Shown here: in pieces, positions 49,401-57,900 of the stretch
How the letters are laid out: every line of letters starts with the position of its first letter
Position numbering within the stretch: position 1 is the stretch's first letter
Assembly: GCA_024235095.1 (NCBI GenBank)
Contig: JACKNC010000001.1
Coordinates: forward strand, 2,422,501 to 2,486,500
DNA from: Gammaproteobacteria bacterium
GTDB lineage: Bacteria > Pseudomonadota > Gammaproteobacteria > Competibacterales > Competibacteraceae
DNA: 64,000 nt
Direction of reading: 5' to 3'
Translations under genes and position numbers: made by a program
Notes under the pieces: model-generated
Told to the model about the DNA's origin: nothing
Databases searched by the model: none
What the model saw: only the letters and a program-made list of their open reading frames with translations

Positions 49401-49726
49401 GAAATGAAGCCTTTTTCCGGCGGTGGCGCGATCTGTTTGAGTTCCAATTGACTCCGGGCATTCAGCTTGACCTGCGTCCCACTGGCCAGCAAAATCGCTG
49501 CCCGGCTGCCCGCGCCGGTGCGCACAATCTCGCCGGCATTCAAAGTTGCGCCAGGGCCAGCCGGTTGCCAGCGCCCCTCGCGCAGGACTTCAACGGCTCC
49601 CAGCGTGCTGACTACCTCGCCAGCCGCCTCAGCCAGGGCCGCGCTGACAGGTAAAAATCCAATGATGAGCAGGAAATAAAATCGGATGATCCAGATTGAA
49701 GCCCACTGACCATGACGCCCAAACAT
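46469..49726 (-). CDS. FecR domain / TPR / outer-membrane beta-barrel fusion protein
   Basis: 1085-residue exported protein. The signal peptide is about 1-33 (cleavage after AALA). A FecR-type domain (about 40-190: GEIVRTGAGSRAAILLASGTQVKLNARSQLEL ... ATIRGTEFNLAVG) is followed by TPR repeats (about 225-560) and a C-terminal part (about 620-1085) rich in alternating aromatic strands, like the barrel of TonB-dependent receptors (ALEARNLFDKQFHFQDYSF; last residue Phe). The periplasmic FecR-TPR part plus barrel suggests a sensing or secretion pore. It precedes the small protein and two kinases on the same strand, so it may feed signals to them. Function unknown. Confidence 0.82.
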   Translation of the reverse strand: MFGRHGQWASIWIIRFYFLLIIGFLPVSAALAEAAGEVVSTLGAVEVLREGRWQPAGPGATLNAGEIVRTGAGSRAAILLASGTQVKLNARSQLELKQIAPPPEKGFISTAIQALQSILRVLNGEVWVRNSGEPLEVQTVAATATIRGTEFNLAVGFDDTARLTVVNGLVEFSNPQGSVLVAANEQADAKLREAPRKIVLLNPLDAVQWSLYYPRLIGGAADNRWLQAAQQHLLRGEVAAARQAIDRALALNANDALAYSLRSTVELTQNRKAEARADAEKAVTVNPSSSTAYLSLSWVQQAEFDLDGALASARKAVELDPHNVQALIEESGLLFGMGRLKDAVNIAEQARQAAPDNAMVNTVWGFLQLARNQVNAARAAFQAAIAQDSTLGLPHLGLGLALFRGNQTGAAIDEMRKATLLEPQVALYNSYLGKAFYENKQDRRAQKYLEVAKQLDPRDPTPYLYDAIRLQSVNRPVEAVENLQKSIELNDERSVYRSRLLLDEDLAARSATLGRIYNEVGFTQLGLLEGWRSVSLDPTNYSAHRLLADSYAALPGIEPARVSELLQAQLLQPINITPVSPQQAETKLLLPAAAPLTPSLFEFNPLFVREKPTLYFSGVGGNQEAWGDELIVSGLTDRFSYSLGQFHYQSNGYRPNNDVENNIYNLFFQAAVTPDFSLQAEYRSRETLAGDMALSFNDSFNASKRRDFEQETARVGAHYALSPQTQIIASVIYADLQDTGSFPDLNITIGVNKKGYLAETQLIHKTDRFNIVTGIGGYSTDESFFGFPQPSTTSEQQIAYSYVHLAFPDTFIWTVGLSYESYEGSSAHLNELNPKLGLQWAINDHISLRAATFKVVTRSFAVDQTIEPTQVAGFNQLSDFADATVSRNYSVGLDVRFNGQWFGGLEALRRNNETPFGTLDVPEFYEMDDNQQHFYSAYLYWSPNLRWAVATSWLYEKFEDKCFRCQLFSSIPVQMKTFSLPVKIQYLAPSGFFAGLGMTYVNQHVQFLDPQSLTAAPVQSDNFFLVDAGFGYRLPKRRGIIALEARNLFDKQFHFQDYSFITADQTANPRFIPERTLFGRLILNF

Positions 49727-49740
49727 GATGCATTCTCTTT

Positions 49741-51882
49741 CTATAACCAGCGTAAATCGAAAGTATAGGGCGTGATTGCTTCAGGCGGCGCTTCCAAGGG
49801 TGGCTCTATTGGTTTGGCGTCCAGATATTCAGTAACAAAGCGCTCGGCGCGGCGGGCGGCGGCCTCTTCAAACTTGTGGGGCAACCCGTCATATCCCCCC
49901 CCCTGGGGCCGCCATTCATGCAAAGTCACCCGCAGCGCGCCTGGATGTCGAGGATGGCTCAATATCAGTTGCAGCGGTCCCTGAGCTTCCAGACCGGGAT
50001 GCAGACCAGTCCACGGCTTAAAGCGCCGGTAACGCATCCCACACAGCCAAGTTTCTCCATCCAGTTCATCTTCCCGACGCATCGGCAGTCGATAGCCATT
50101 GAACGTCAATCGCCACTCGTTCAATGCGTCCCGCGCCGCGCCGGGTTGCGCACGCAGACTGATTTCCAGACGCGCGGTGCTGGCGTCCACCAACCGTGAA
50201 TGGCCATGTTCTTGAGAAAGCGCATCGCCTAGCAATGGCCAAAATTCTAATGCGCGCCGCATGGTCAGATGGCAGTCGCCGAATACCGCCTCACCCATCA
50301 GATAATAGTGTTCATCCAGCAACTCAGCGATCAGCGGTTGGCTCAGTCCTAGACCAGCGCGGGCCAGTTCGTCCAGCACTTCCCATAAATCAGTGCGCAG
50401 ATAGAAGGGTAAGGCGAACCGGTCATGAAGCTCCCGCCCCCAATCGATCAAACGGGGCGGTTCCCACGACTGAATCAGCATGGCCACGATGGCGCGCAAC
50501 AGCGTCGCTAGCGCGGTCAATCGTTCTGGAGTAGGCGGCATGCGAAAGGCGCGGAATTCCACCAGCCCCAACTGGCCGCGTCCTGGCAGATAGGGATTCC
50601 ACAGTTTTTCAATGTTGATCTCGGCGCGATGCGGATTACCGGCGGGATCGGCGAGAAACGGCGACAGCGTTTGCCACAGTATATCCGGAGTCGGATTGTG
50701 TTGACGTCCCAACAGCGCCAGCGCCAGCGTGAGTTCCTCGAAAAGATCGGCGGTGCGCTCGTCAGCGCGCGGCGCCTGGCTGGAGCTGCCGATAAAGTCG
50801 CCAGCGAAGTAGAACGACAGAGCCGGATGGCGATTGAAATAGGCAATCAGCGCCGGTAATAAATGCGGGTGCGCCAAAAACGGACTGCGATCCGGCGCCG
50901 GGCCGCCCAGAGTGATTTGCCCGCCGCCGCCGGAATCCGTGATCTGACCGTTGTAATGCAGGCGATAAGGCGACAATCCAGCGGCGGCGGCGGCGGTGAA
51001 ACAGGCTCGGGTTTCCTGCAGGAATGTGGCGGTATCCAGCGCCGGAGCCATATTCGCTTCAACCACCGCCGGGTCCGGGGTCAAGGTCGTCCAGGCCACC
51101 GAAGCGTCGACCGGGGGAGGAAAGCCGGCCAGAATCAGCGACGGTAGTTCGGCGGCGTTTGCGGCTTCACTGATCGCTTCCAGCAAGCTCAGAAACAGTC
51201 CCGTATCAGGACAGGCGGGCAGTTCCACACCGGGTGCGGCGGTTTCGCCACCCCCCAGCTCCAGAGGAAACGCGCCTATCCCTACCAGGAAAACACCCTG
51301 TTCCGCTAATTCATCCCGGGGACCCTGAAGCGGTATCGGCTGACTATGCAAGCTGAGCCGGGCCAGTCGCGCATCGCGCTCTGGATTGGCCGGCAAAGGC
51401 AACATATCGCGGCGAAAGACCACCCGCAAATGGGGAAAGGTCTCGACCGTCAACAACAATGCGGGCCAGCCCCGCGTGCCGAGTTGTTGCGCCAGCCGCT
51501 CCCAGAAATCCTCGAGTTGATCGGTGGACGGCGCGAGCGCAGAATCGGTGGTCAGCGGATCAGGCGGCCCCGACCAGACGGGTTGCCCATCACGACGGCG
51601 ATAAAGTCCCAGGCTCCAGCGCGGCAGGTCTTCCCTGGAGTACTGTCGGCCCAGGGTGCGCAGTACCATGCTGCCCGGCGTCAAATGCAGGGTTTCCGCC
51701 AGCATCTGCTGAGCGTATCGCTCCTTGGTTGGGCCGAGGGCGTTGCATAACCACTCCGGAGCTTCGGAGCGGCGGTCGGTGAAAGTAGGCTCGGCCCCGA
51801 TCCAGATCGCCAGATCGCGACGCTTGATGAGGTCGTCATGGGAACGAAGGGCTTGTTCAAAAGCCGATAAGGTATTGTTCAT
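49741..51882 (-). CDS. DUF2126 protein lacking the usual transglutaminase domain
   Basis: 713-residue protein matching the DUF2126 region normally found behind an N-terminal transglutaminase-like domain in proteins of about 1100 residues. Typical passages are AIWIGAEPTFTDRRSEAPEWL, LRTLGRQYSREDLPRWSLGLYRRRDG and RDLIWVEA-like downstream segments (NIEKLWNPYLPGRGQLGLVEFRAFRMPP). The ATG at 51882 starts directly at the DUF2126 part, and nothing resembling the transglutaminase domain is encoded nearby, so this is a stand-alone version. Related proteins are linked to circularly permuted ATP-grasp and alpha-E genes; none is adjacent. The molecular role is unknown. Confidence 0.82.
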   Translation of the reverse strand: MNNTLSAFEQALRSHDDLIKRRDLAIWIGAEPTFTDRRSEAPEWLCNALGPTKERYAQQMLAETLHLTPGSMVLRTLGRQYSREDLPRWSLGLYRRRDGQPVWSGPPDPLTTDSALAPSTDQLEDFWERLAQQLGTRGWPALLLTVETFPHLRVVFRRDMLPLPANPERDARLARLSLHSQPIPLQGPRDELAEQGVFLVGIGAFPLELGGGETAAPGVELPACPDTGLFLSLLEAISEAANAAELPSLILAGFPPPVDASVAWTTLTPDPAVVEANMAPALDTATFLQETRACFTAAAAAGLSPYRLHYNGQITDSGGGGQITLGGPAPDRSPFLAHPHLLPALIAYFNRHPALSFYFAGDFIGSSSQAPRADERTADLFEELTLALALLGRQHNPTPDILWQTLSPFLADPAGNPHRAEINIEKLWNPYLPGRGQLGLVEFRAFRMPPTPERLTALATLLRAIVAMLIQSWEPPRLIDWGRELHDRFALPFYLRTDLWEVLDELARAGLGLSQPLIAELLDEHYYLMGEAVFGDCHLTMRRALEFWPLLGDALSQEHGHSRLVDASTARLEISLRAQPGAARDALNEWRLTFNGYRLPMRREDELDGETWLCGMRYRRFKPWTGLHPGLEAQGPLQLILSHPRHPGALRVTLHEWRPQGGGYDGLPHKFEEAAARRAERFVTEYLDAKPIEPPLEAPPEAITPYTFDLRWL

Positions 51883-51983
51883 GCGCCAATCTGCTGCCTG
51901 AATGCGAATTGGCGCGGCATTTTACGGGATTTCAGGGCAAGCGGGGTAAAAGAATTGCGAGAATTGATGAAGGATTCGAATGC

Positions 51984-52712
51984 TCAACGCTCACCGCCGG
52001 CGCGGGCGATAATCCAGACCTCAATATCGGCAACGCCGCCCGCTCGCAGAACGCGGGCGCATTCGGCAACGGTGCTGGCAGTTGTCATCACATCGTCAAC
52101 CAAGGCAACCCGCGATCCAGGCAGCGGTTGTTCCATGACGAAAGCGCCCCGTGGGTTAGTCTGGCGGGTGCGGGCGTCGAGCTGGGTTTGCGGCGTCGTA
52201 TAGCGAATGCGCTGCAGACCTTGCGCGAGTAAAGGAATCTGGAAGCGGCGGGCGGCGTCGCGCGCCAGCTCCAGCGCCTGGTTGAAACCGCGTTCGCGTA
52301 AACGCAGAGGATGTAACGGGACGGGGAGGATACAGTCCGGCCAGGGAGCGCCACGTTCAGCGCGGGCGTCAGCGAACAATTCGCCCAACAGTCGGGCATG
52401 GCTCAAGCGACCATTGAATTTAAGCCGGCGAATTAGAAAATTCACGGGCGGTCGATAGCAAAACGGGGCAAACGCGCGGTCATAATCAGGAAGCTGCGCA
52501 CAGCATAGGCTACACAAGCCAATCTGATTGTCCAACGATAAAGGCAGTGCACAAATCGCGCAGGCGTGGCTATTACGGGGCAGATCAGCAGCGCAACCGG
52601 CGCACAAATCCCGACCTGCTGCGCCAGCCGCTCCGCAGAGCAGGCAGGTGGAGGGGAGCAGGAAATAGTGAAGCTGCTCCAGCCGGGTAGCGAGCCAGTC
52701 GCGCATCTTCAT
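51984..52712 (-). CDS. comF: ComF-family phosphoribosyltransferase-like protein
   Basis: 242-residue ComF-type protein. Four Cys pairs at the N-terminus (CLLCGAAG; CAGCAADL; CAICALPL; CSLCC) form the zinc-binding region. The phosphoribosyltransferase fold follows, with PVPLHPLRLRERGFNQALELAR and VALVDDVMTTASTV (the PRPP-binding loop). Such proteins act in natural DNA uptake, in an unclear way. The start may be the ATG at 52712 (used) or 52706; upstream sequence in frame to 52748 begins with TTG. Confidence 0.9.
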   Translation of the reverse strand: MKMRDWLATRLEQLHYFLLPSTCLLCGAAGAAGRDLCAGCAADLPRNSHACAICALPLSLDNQIGLCSLCCAQLPDYDRAFAPFCYRPPVNFLIRRLKFNGRLSHARLLGELFADARAERGAPWPDCILPVPLHPLRLRERGFNQALELARDAARRFQIPLLAQGLQRIRYTTPQTQLDARTRQTNPRGAFVMEQPLPGSRVALVDDVMTTASTVAECARVLRAGGVADIEVWIIARAGGER

Positions 52713-52782
52713 GGTTGATAAGGGCAAAGGCGTTCCCGAATATGTCAAGTTAGGTTTTGTTATGAATTTTATTACTGTCCGA

Positions 52783-55700
52783 TCAGGATTTGCCGCGCCG
52801 ACTGAGTAAGGCGCGCAGCTTGCTGCCCAATTCAGCTTTTCGATAGGGTTTTGCTAATATTTCAACGCCTTCCGACAGTTCACCACCACTGACTAACATA
52901 CGTTCGGTATAGCCGGAAGTGAAGAGCACCGGCAACCCAGGCCGGCGGCGGGTCGCTTCGGTGGCGAGATGCACGCCATCCATATCACCCGGGAGCACGA
53001 TATCGGTAAAGAGGAGAGCAATGCGCGGATTCAGATTGAGGATTTCCAACGCGGTCTTGGCGTCGTCCGCCTGACAGGTCTCGTAACCCAGGCTGTGCAG
53101 CGCCTTGATAGCGAATAACCGGACATCGGCATCGTCCTCAACGACTAGAATCGTTTCGCCCTGTCCCTCGAAAGAGGCATCGGCGCTGGGCGGTTCAAGC
53201 ATTGCCAAGGTTTCGGCGTGAATCCGCGGCAGGTAGAGCCGCACCGTGGTGCCCCGGCCTGGTTCGCTGTAAATCGTGACATGGCCGCCGGACTGCTTGA
53301 CCAGGCCATACACCATGCTCAAGCCCAGACCGCTGCCTTTGCTGGTCTCCTTGGTGGTGAAGAATGGTTCAAAAGCTCGCTCCAGCACCTCGGGCGCCAT
53401 GCCGACGCCCGAATCGCTGACCGCCAGCACCACATACGCGCCGGGCCGCACGTCCTGGTGCGTCGCGGCGTAATCTTCGTCAAGAATAGCATTGACCGTT
53501 TCCAGCACCAGGCGGCCCGCTTGGGGCATCGCATCGCGGGCGTTGATCACCAGGTTGAGCAGAGCGCTTTCAAACTGGTCCGGGTCGACGAAAGTTTGCT
53601 CCAGATCCGGCGCCAGCGCGGTTTCAATCTGGATCGTAGCGCCCAAGGTGCGGCGGATGAGCTCAATCATGCCAAGCACCAGTTTGTTCAGATCGGTCGA
53701 TTGCGCTTGCAACGGCTGGCGGCGGGCGAAAACTAGCAAGCGACGGGTTAGCGCTGCGCCTCGATCCACCGCCCGCAGAGCTTGCAACGCCAGTTCATAC
53801 AGTCGGGGGTGAACAACCAGTTGCTCATGCAGCAATTCCAGGTTACCCATGATGACGGCTAGGAGATTATTAAAGTCATGCGCGATGCCACCGGTCAATT
53901 GACCGATAGCCTGCATTTTTTGCGCTTGCCGAAGCTGATTTTCAGCCTGTTTACGTTTGGTGATGTCGCGCGCGACCACAATAGCAGCCAGTTTCTCGGC
54001 GGAGGAGGTTTGGGGTGGCCCAAACAGATTCATCTGATCGTTGTTAATAATTGCAATCTGTTGATCTATCAGGGGAATATCAAGTGGTGCTGTGCGCGAT
54101 TCGAACCAGCGCAGTCCTGAGCTGGTGGCCAACTCATATTCAGCGACCTGAATTTGCCGGGTTTTCAACGCTCGATGAATAATATCGATAAAAAACTCCG
54201 CCATCTCCGGGCTATGGACCTCACTGAGCAACTTACCGCGCACGGGAATGATTCCGGGTGCAGGGTTTTGCATCGGATTCCCGGACGTTTCCCAGCGGTT
54301 TTGCGGTTTTCCGGCGCCCGTTTCCGCCGGAAAACGCCCGCGGATCGGGGTAATGCGATGGGCATCCCATTCCCGGCCAGCGGCCAGAACTTCCCGATAA
54401 CGGCCTTCCATATCGACAACGAACACTAGATCGGGGATGGCTCGGGTCATGGCGCGCACCCGTGCCTCGCTTTCGCGCAGGGCTTTTTCCGTCTGGTTGC
54501 GGAATTCGATTTCCTGGGTCAGAGAAGCATTGGTCAGCGCTAACTGAGTCGTGCGTTCCATGACCCGCTGTTCGAGGAGCGTATTCGCTTCACGCAGTTC
54601 GGTCTGCGTTTGTTGCATCGATGCGCGCATGTGATTGAAGGCGCGGGTGAGTTCACCCAGTTCGTCATTACGGCGGATCGGTAGATCCTCGGTTGCAAAG
54701 CCTTCTTCCAAACGGCGGGTTGCTTCCGCCAGCGCCACGATAGGACGAGCCAGGGAGCGGGCGCGCTTCCGGGACATACGATATGCTACAGCCAGCATCG
54801 CCAACGCGGTCATGACCAGGATCGAGATTGTTACCACACTAGTGAGACGCGCCGCATGAACCTCTTGCTCCAAACGGGTTTCGGAATCGGCCGCCATCGC
54901 CGCAACCAGCGCCGTGACCTGATCCGCTAGCGGATCGGTTTCCACCGCCATACGATGCAAGGCCAGGTTCCAGTCCGCTGCTTGACGGCGCTCGGTCATT
55001 TTCATGGCGAGTGCGGTGAAGACTTGCCAGTTCTGTTGAAGAAGATCGAGAATTTGTCGCTCGCGGAGGGTCAAAAGCCGATTTTCGCTCATTTCCGCAC
55101 GCAGGGTCTCAACGGCGTCCAATCGGGCCGGAAGCGCTTCGGCGTATTGCAAACCGTTGATGCCTAGGATTTCTCTTAGCAGCAACTGGGCGCTGAAAAC
55201 CGCATTCTGGATTTTCATGATCCGCGCCAGCAACGCCTTCCGGCCCGGCGCATCGTCTTGCGCGTCTTCCTCGTGTTGTAATGCAGTGAGCAATGTTTTG
55301 AGCTTGGTCGCATTGGGCGCGACCTCCGCTTGGTAAATAAGCCGCGCCGGTTCATTGTTAGGCGTATGAGCCATATCCTTTACCCATTCCTGGGATTTCC
55401 GCAACTCGGTCAGGCGCGTCTCAAGTTCGGGCAAACGCTCCAGGATGCAGGTTTGCTCGAACATGCGCCGGCATTGCTTGATCATGGCGATAGTCGGCAG
55501 GATGTCTTGTTCCCAGGCGGTGCGCCAGTCCTCCAGAAAATGGGTGTCACCCAGGCTGACCCAACCGCGAAGACTGGCCAGCGAGTATTGCACACCGGCT
55601 AGCACTCGCAGGGAGGCTTGGGCCATAGGCGCGCCCTCACGGGCCAGCAGGACGACCTGGTTGCGTAATTCGTAAGTCGAGATCAATGCGGCCAATAACA

Positions 55701-55839
55701 GGCTGATGCCAACCCATGCCACTGACAGGTGAGAGAACAGTAGTTGTCGGTGTAGGGGACTCTTTTTCACAGGACGCTCAGCATTCTGGGGCAGCGATTC
55801 ATGCACAGCCTTTTCTGGGGATGTTGGGAACGCTGACAA
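52783..55839 (-). CDS. Hybrid sensor histidine kinase with C-terminal receiver
   Basis: 1018-residue membrane hybrid kinase. Membrane spans lie near 38-55 and 333-353 with a large helical periplasmic domain between them, then HAMP (about 355-410), a coiled coil, a PAS-like domain (about 460-630), HisKA with GGIAHDFNN (phospho-His 654), an ATPase domain (about 750-885: DSGVGM; GSGLGLSM) and a receiver (about 905-1015; FTDIVLPGDMDG, KPYRK). The start in frame is a TTG at 55839; a GTG 11 codons downstream is an alternative. The next gene upstream encodes a lone receiver protein, a possible phosphorelay partner. Confidence 0.88.
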   Translation of the reverse strand: MSAFPTSPEKAVHESLPQNAERPVKKSPLHRQLLFSHLSVAWVGISLLLAALISTYELRNQVVLLAREGAPMAQASLRVLAGVQYSLASLRGWVSLGDTHFLEDWRTAWEQDILPTIAMIKQCRRMFEQTCILERLPELETRLTELRKSQEWVKDMAHTPNNEPARLIYQAEVAPNATKLKTLLTALQHEEDAQDDAPGRKALLARIMKIQNAVFSAQLLLREILGINGLQYAEALPARLDAVETLRAEMSENRLLTLRERQILDLLQQNWQVFTALAMKMTERRQAADWNLALHRMAVETDPLADQVTALVAAMAADSETRLEQEVHAARLTSVVTISILVMTALAMLAVAYRMSRKRARSLARPIVALAEATRRLEEGFATEDLPIRRNDELGELTRAFNHMRASMQQTQTELREANTLLEQRVMERTTQLALTNASLTQEIEFRNQTEKALRESEARVRAMTRAIPDLVFVVDMEGRYREVLAAGREWDAHRITPIRGRFPAETGAGKPQNRWETSGNPMQNPAPGIIPVRGKLLSEVHSPEMAEFFIDIIHRALKTRQIQVAEYELATSSGLRWFESRTAPLDIPLIDQQIAIINNDQMNLFGPPQTSSAEKLAAIVVARDITKRKQAENQLRQAQKMQAIGQLTGGIAHDFNNLLAVIMGNLELLHEQLVVHPRLYELALQALRAVDRGAALTRRLLVFARRQPLQAQSTDLNKLVLGMIELIRRTLGATIQIETALAPDLEQTFVDPDQFESALLNLVINARDAMPQAGRLVLETVNAILDEDYAATHQDVRPGAYVVLAVSDSGVGMAPEVLERAFEPFFTTKETSKGSGLGLSMVYGLVKQSGGHVTIYSEPGRGTTVRLYLPRIHAETLAMLEPPSADASFEGQGETILVVEDDADVRLFAIKALHSLGYETCQADDAKTALEILNLNPRIALLFTDIVLPGDMDGVHLATEATRRRPGLPVLFTSGYTERMLVSGGELSEGVEILAKPYRKAELGSKLRALLSRRGKS

Positions 55840-55887
55840 ATAAGACCGGAGACCGGTGGGTTAACCAAGACCAGGAGTAAGACGAGG

Positions 55888-56268
55888 TCATGAGGGTTCC
55901 CGGCGGCCAAGAACAGCGCGCAACCGGGCAAGGCTGAACGGTTTAACCAACGTAGTTACGGTGCGCAATCCATTGAATTCAGCCAGCGTCTTGGCATCGC
56001 TGGCGTAATCCGGATTATAGCCGGTGGTGATGATGAGATCGGAGGCATAGCCCTGTTGTAATAGCCAGAGCAGCAATTCATTGCCATCCATGTCCGGCAT
56101 GACCATATCGAGCATGATCGTGGTCGGCTGGAAATCGGCATAGCATTCCTGGAAAGCTTTGCCATCCGTTGTCACCATGGCCTGGTAGTCCAGGGACAGA
56201 GCAACTTGGCGGACAAACTCACCGAATGCAGGTTCATCATCAACAATCAGCAGGCGTTTCTCATTCAT
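55888..56268 (-). CDS. Single-domain response regulator
   Basis: 126-residue receiver with no output domain: DDEPAFGEF acidic pair, phospho-Asp in IMLDMVMPDMDGNELLLWL and the Lys in LVKPFSLARLRAVLG. It probably acts with the hybrid kinase encoded 48 bases downstream. The ATG at 56268 with a GGAATCC upstream is preferred; the frame stays open to 56346. Confidence 0.88.
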   Translation of the reverse strand: MNEKRLLIVDDEPAFGEFVRQVALSLDYQAMVTTDGKAFQECYADFQPTTIMLDMVMPDMDGNELLLWLLQQGYASDLIITTGYNPDYASDAKTLAEFNGLRTVTTLVKPFSLARLRAVLGRREPS

Positions 56269-56535
56269 AAAGGATTCCGGTTCCGGATTCATGCAAAAGT
56301 TGCTAAAAAATGACGACTTGTCAGTTAAGCGTGAAGCATTTCTCAAAAAACCAGCTGTTTAATCATGCTATTGGATTGAATTTCAGTGTTGAATTCGGTG
56401 AAAGCGTAACGAAAAATTCGGGGAACGCCTAGCTTAAAACATCAAGATGATCGGTGACCTTGCATTTGGTTGATCGGGAAGTAGGCCGGGGTCCGCACGA
56501 TGGACGAGTTGCTTGATCGTTTGATTGCCTTACGT

Positions 56536-56564
56536 TGACGTGATCGCCAACCAGGCTTAACATT
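56536..56564 (+). promoter_or_regulatory. Sigma-70-like promoter of the cobalt transporter operon
   Basis: TTGACG (56536-56541), a 17-base spacer and TAACAT (56559-56564) lie just ahead of the cobalamin riboswitch, so the transcript would start close to the first riboswitch helix. Confidence 0.6.
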
Positions 56565-56577
56565 ATTTCATAAAAAC

Positions 56578-56768
56578 ATCGGTTCCCAGGGGGTATTGAC
56601 CCCAAGGGGATGAAAAGGGAATCTGGTGCGGTTGCCAACCGGCGACCTAAGCCAGAGCTGCCCCCGCAACTGTGAACAGCGAGTCACGCCCCCCGTGCGC
56701 CACTGGCCGGTCAGGCTGGGAAGGCTGGGCGAGCGACGAGGACCTGTGAGCCAGGAGACCTGCCGATG
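56578..56768 (+). promoter_or_regulatory. Cobalamin riboswitch upstream of cbiM
   Basis: The outer helix CATCGG (56578-56583) pairs with CCGATG (56763-56768). Inside are the conserved B12 elements: GGGAATCTGGTGCGG, GCCCCCGCAACTGTGAACAGCGA in part, GCCACTGG, GGGAAGG and the B12 box AGCCAGGAGACCTGCC (56749-56764). It should sense adenosylcobalamin and lower expression of cbiMNQO when the vitamin is plentiful. About 140 bases of expression platform follow before the cbiM ATG. Confidence 0.95.
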
Positions 56769-56911
56769 ATGCTGTTACACGTATTTCCGGGCGGGGTGTT
56801 CCGGGGTTGTGGACGGTCTCCTGCCTGAATGGCCGCAAATCTATCGCGGTTACCGAATCTTCAAGGCGACTTCCCTGAACCTGCCGCTCGCAAACCTGGG
56901 GAAGATCATTT

Positions 56912-57598
56912 ATGCATATTACCGAAGGTTTTTTACCCCCTTTGCACGCCGCAGCCTGGACAGCGGTTTCCTTGCCGTTCGTCGCTGTCAGCGTCTATCG
57001 CGTCAATCGACTGATGCGCGAAAAGCCCGAGATCAAATTGTTATTAGCGGCGTCGGGCGCTTTTGCCTTTGTTATTTCGGCGCTCAAACTGCCGTCGGTT
57101 ACCGGCAGTTGTTCCCATGCTACGGGTACCGGATTGGGCGCAATTTTGTTCGGCCCCTCGGTGATGGCGTTGCTGGGAACCATCGTGCTGGCGTTTCAGG
57201 CCATGTTGCTCGCGCATGGCGGAATCACGACGCTGGGGGCCAATGTATTCTCGATGGCGATTGTCGGTCCCTGGGTCGCCTACGTCGTGCTGCGCGCCGC
57301 GCAGGGCTTACAGGCGCCGCTAGCTTTCAGTGTATTTTTGGCGGCGATGTTGGGCGACTGGGCAACTTATCTGACGACGGCGGGACAACTCGCCTTGGCC
57401 TTTTCCGATCCAATCAGTGGCGTTGCGGGATCGTTCCTCAAATTTGCCGGTGTGTTCGCACCGACCCAGTTACCCTTGGCGGTGGTCGAGGGGTTACTGA
57501 CCGTAGTAATTGTCAATTTTCTTCGTGAATACAGTAGCGACGAATTGCGGAACCTGCGTTTCCTGCCGAAAACCCTGGTTTCGGAGGTCCGCCTGTGA
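56912..57598 (+). CDS. cbiM: Cobalt ECF transporter substrate-binding subunit CbiM
   Basis: 228-residue S-component of the cobalt energy-coupling-factor transporter. The N-terminal MHITEGFLPP places His2, a metal ligand, at the exposed N-terminus, and LPSVTGSCSHATGTGLGAILFGP and LAHGGITTLGANVFSMA are the CbiM signatures. Several membrane spans follow. The GGGGAAG site fits the ATG at 56912. Expression is controlled by the cobalamin riboswitch immediately upstream. It is the first gene of cbiMNQO. Confidence 0.96.
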   Translation: MHITEGFLPPLHAAAWTAVSLPFVAVSVYRVNRLMREKPEIKLLLAASGAFAFVISALKLPSVTGSCSHATGTGLGAILFGPSVMALLGTIVLAFQAMLLAHGGITTLGANVFSMAIVGPWVAYVVLRAAQGLQAPLAFSVFLAAMLGDWATYLTTAGQLALAFSDPISGVAGSFLKFAGVFAPTQLPLAVVEGLLTVVIVNFLREYSSDELRNLRFLPKTLVSEVRL

Positions 57599-57900
57599 AA
57601 GCGCGAAACAGCTGGCTATTGGCGCTGGCGGTGGCTTTCATCTTAGCCTCAGTTCTTGTTGGCAGTCGCCGTGAAGGGGCGGAATTCGCTGGAACAGATG
57701 GACAGGCGATGGCGGCGGTCGCTACGCTGAGCCCGGATTATCAACCCTGGTTCGATTTTATCTGGGAGCCGCCTCCCGAAGTCGCCAGTGGGCTGTTCGC
57801 GCTACAGGCGGCCCTGGGTGCTGGCGTATTAGGTTACTATCTGGGCTTCAAACGCGGTCAGCGTCAAGGTCAGCGGAAACGCTCTGATGCGGGCGATTGA
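57595..57900 (+). CDS. cbiN: Cobalt transporter accessory subunit CbiN
   Basis: 101-residue membrane protein with two spans (about 7-23 and 62-82) separated by a loop containing FAGTDGQAMAAVATLSPDYQPWF, the CbiN hallmark. It starts with GTG, overlapping the cbiM stop (GTGA), with a GGAGG site 7 bases upstream. CbiN assists cobalt loading by CbiM. Confidence 0.94.
   Translation: MKARNSWLLALAVAFILASVLVGSRREGAEFAGTDGQAMAAVATLSPDYQPWFDFIWEPPPEVASGLFALQAALGAGVLGYYLGFKRGQRQGQRKRSDAGD

Noticed and set aside
56809..57528. A 239-codon frame overlapping the riboswitch outlet and cbiM
   Set aside because: It overlaps cbiM in another frame; cbiM has full-length family similarity and a proper ribosome-binding site.
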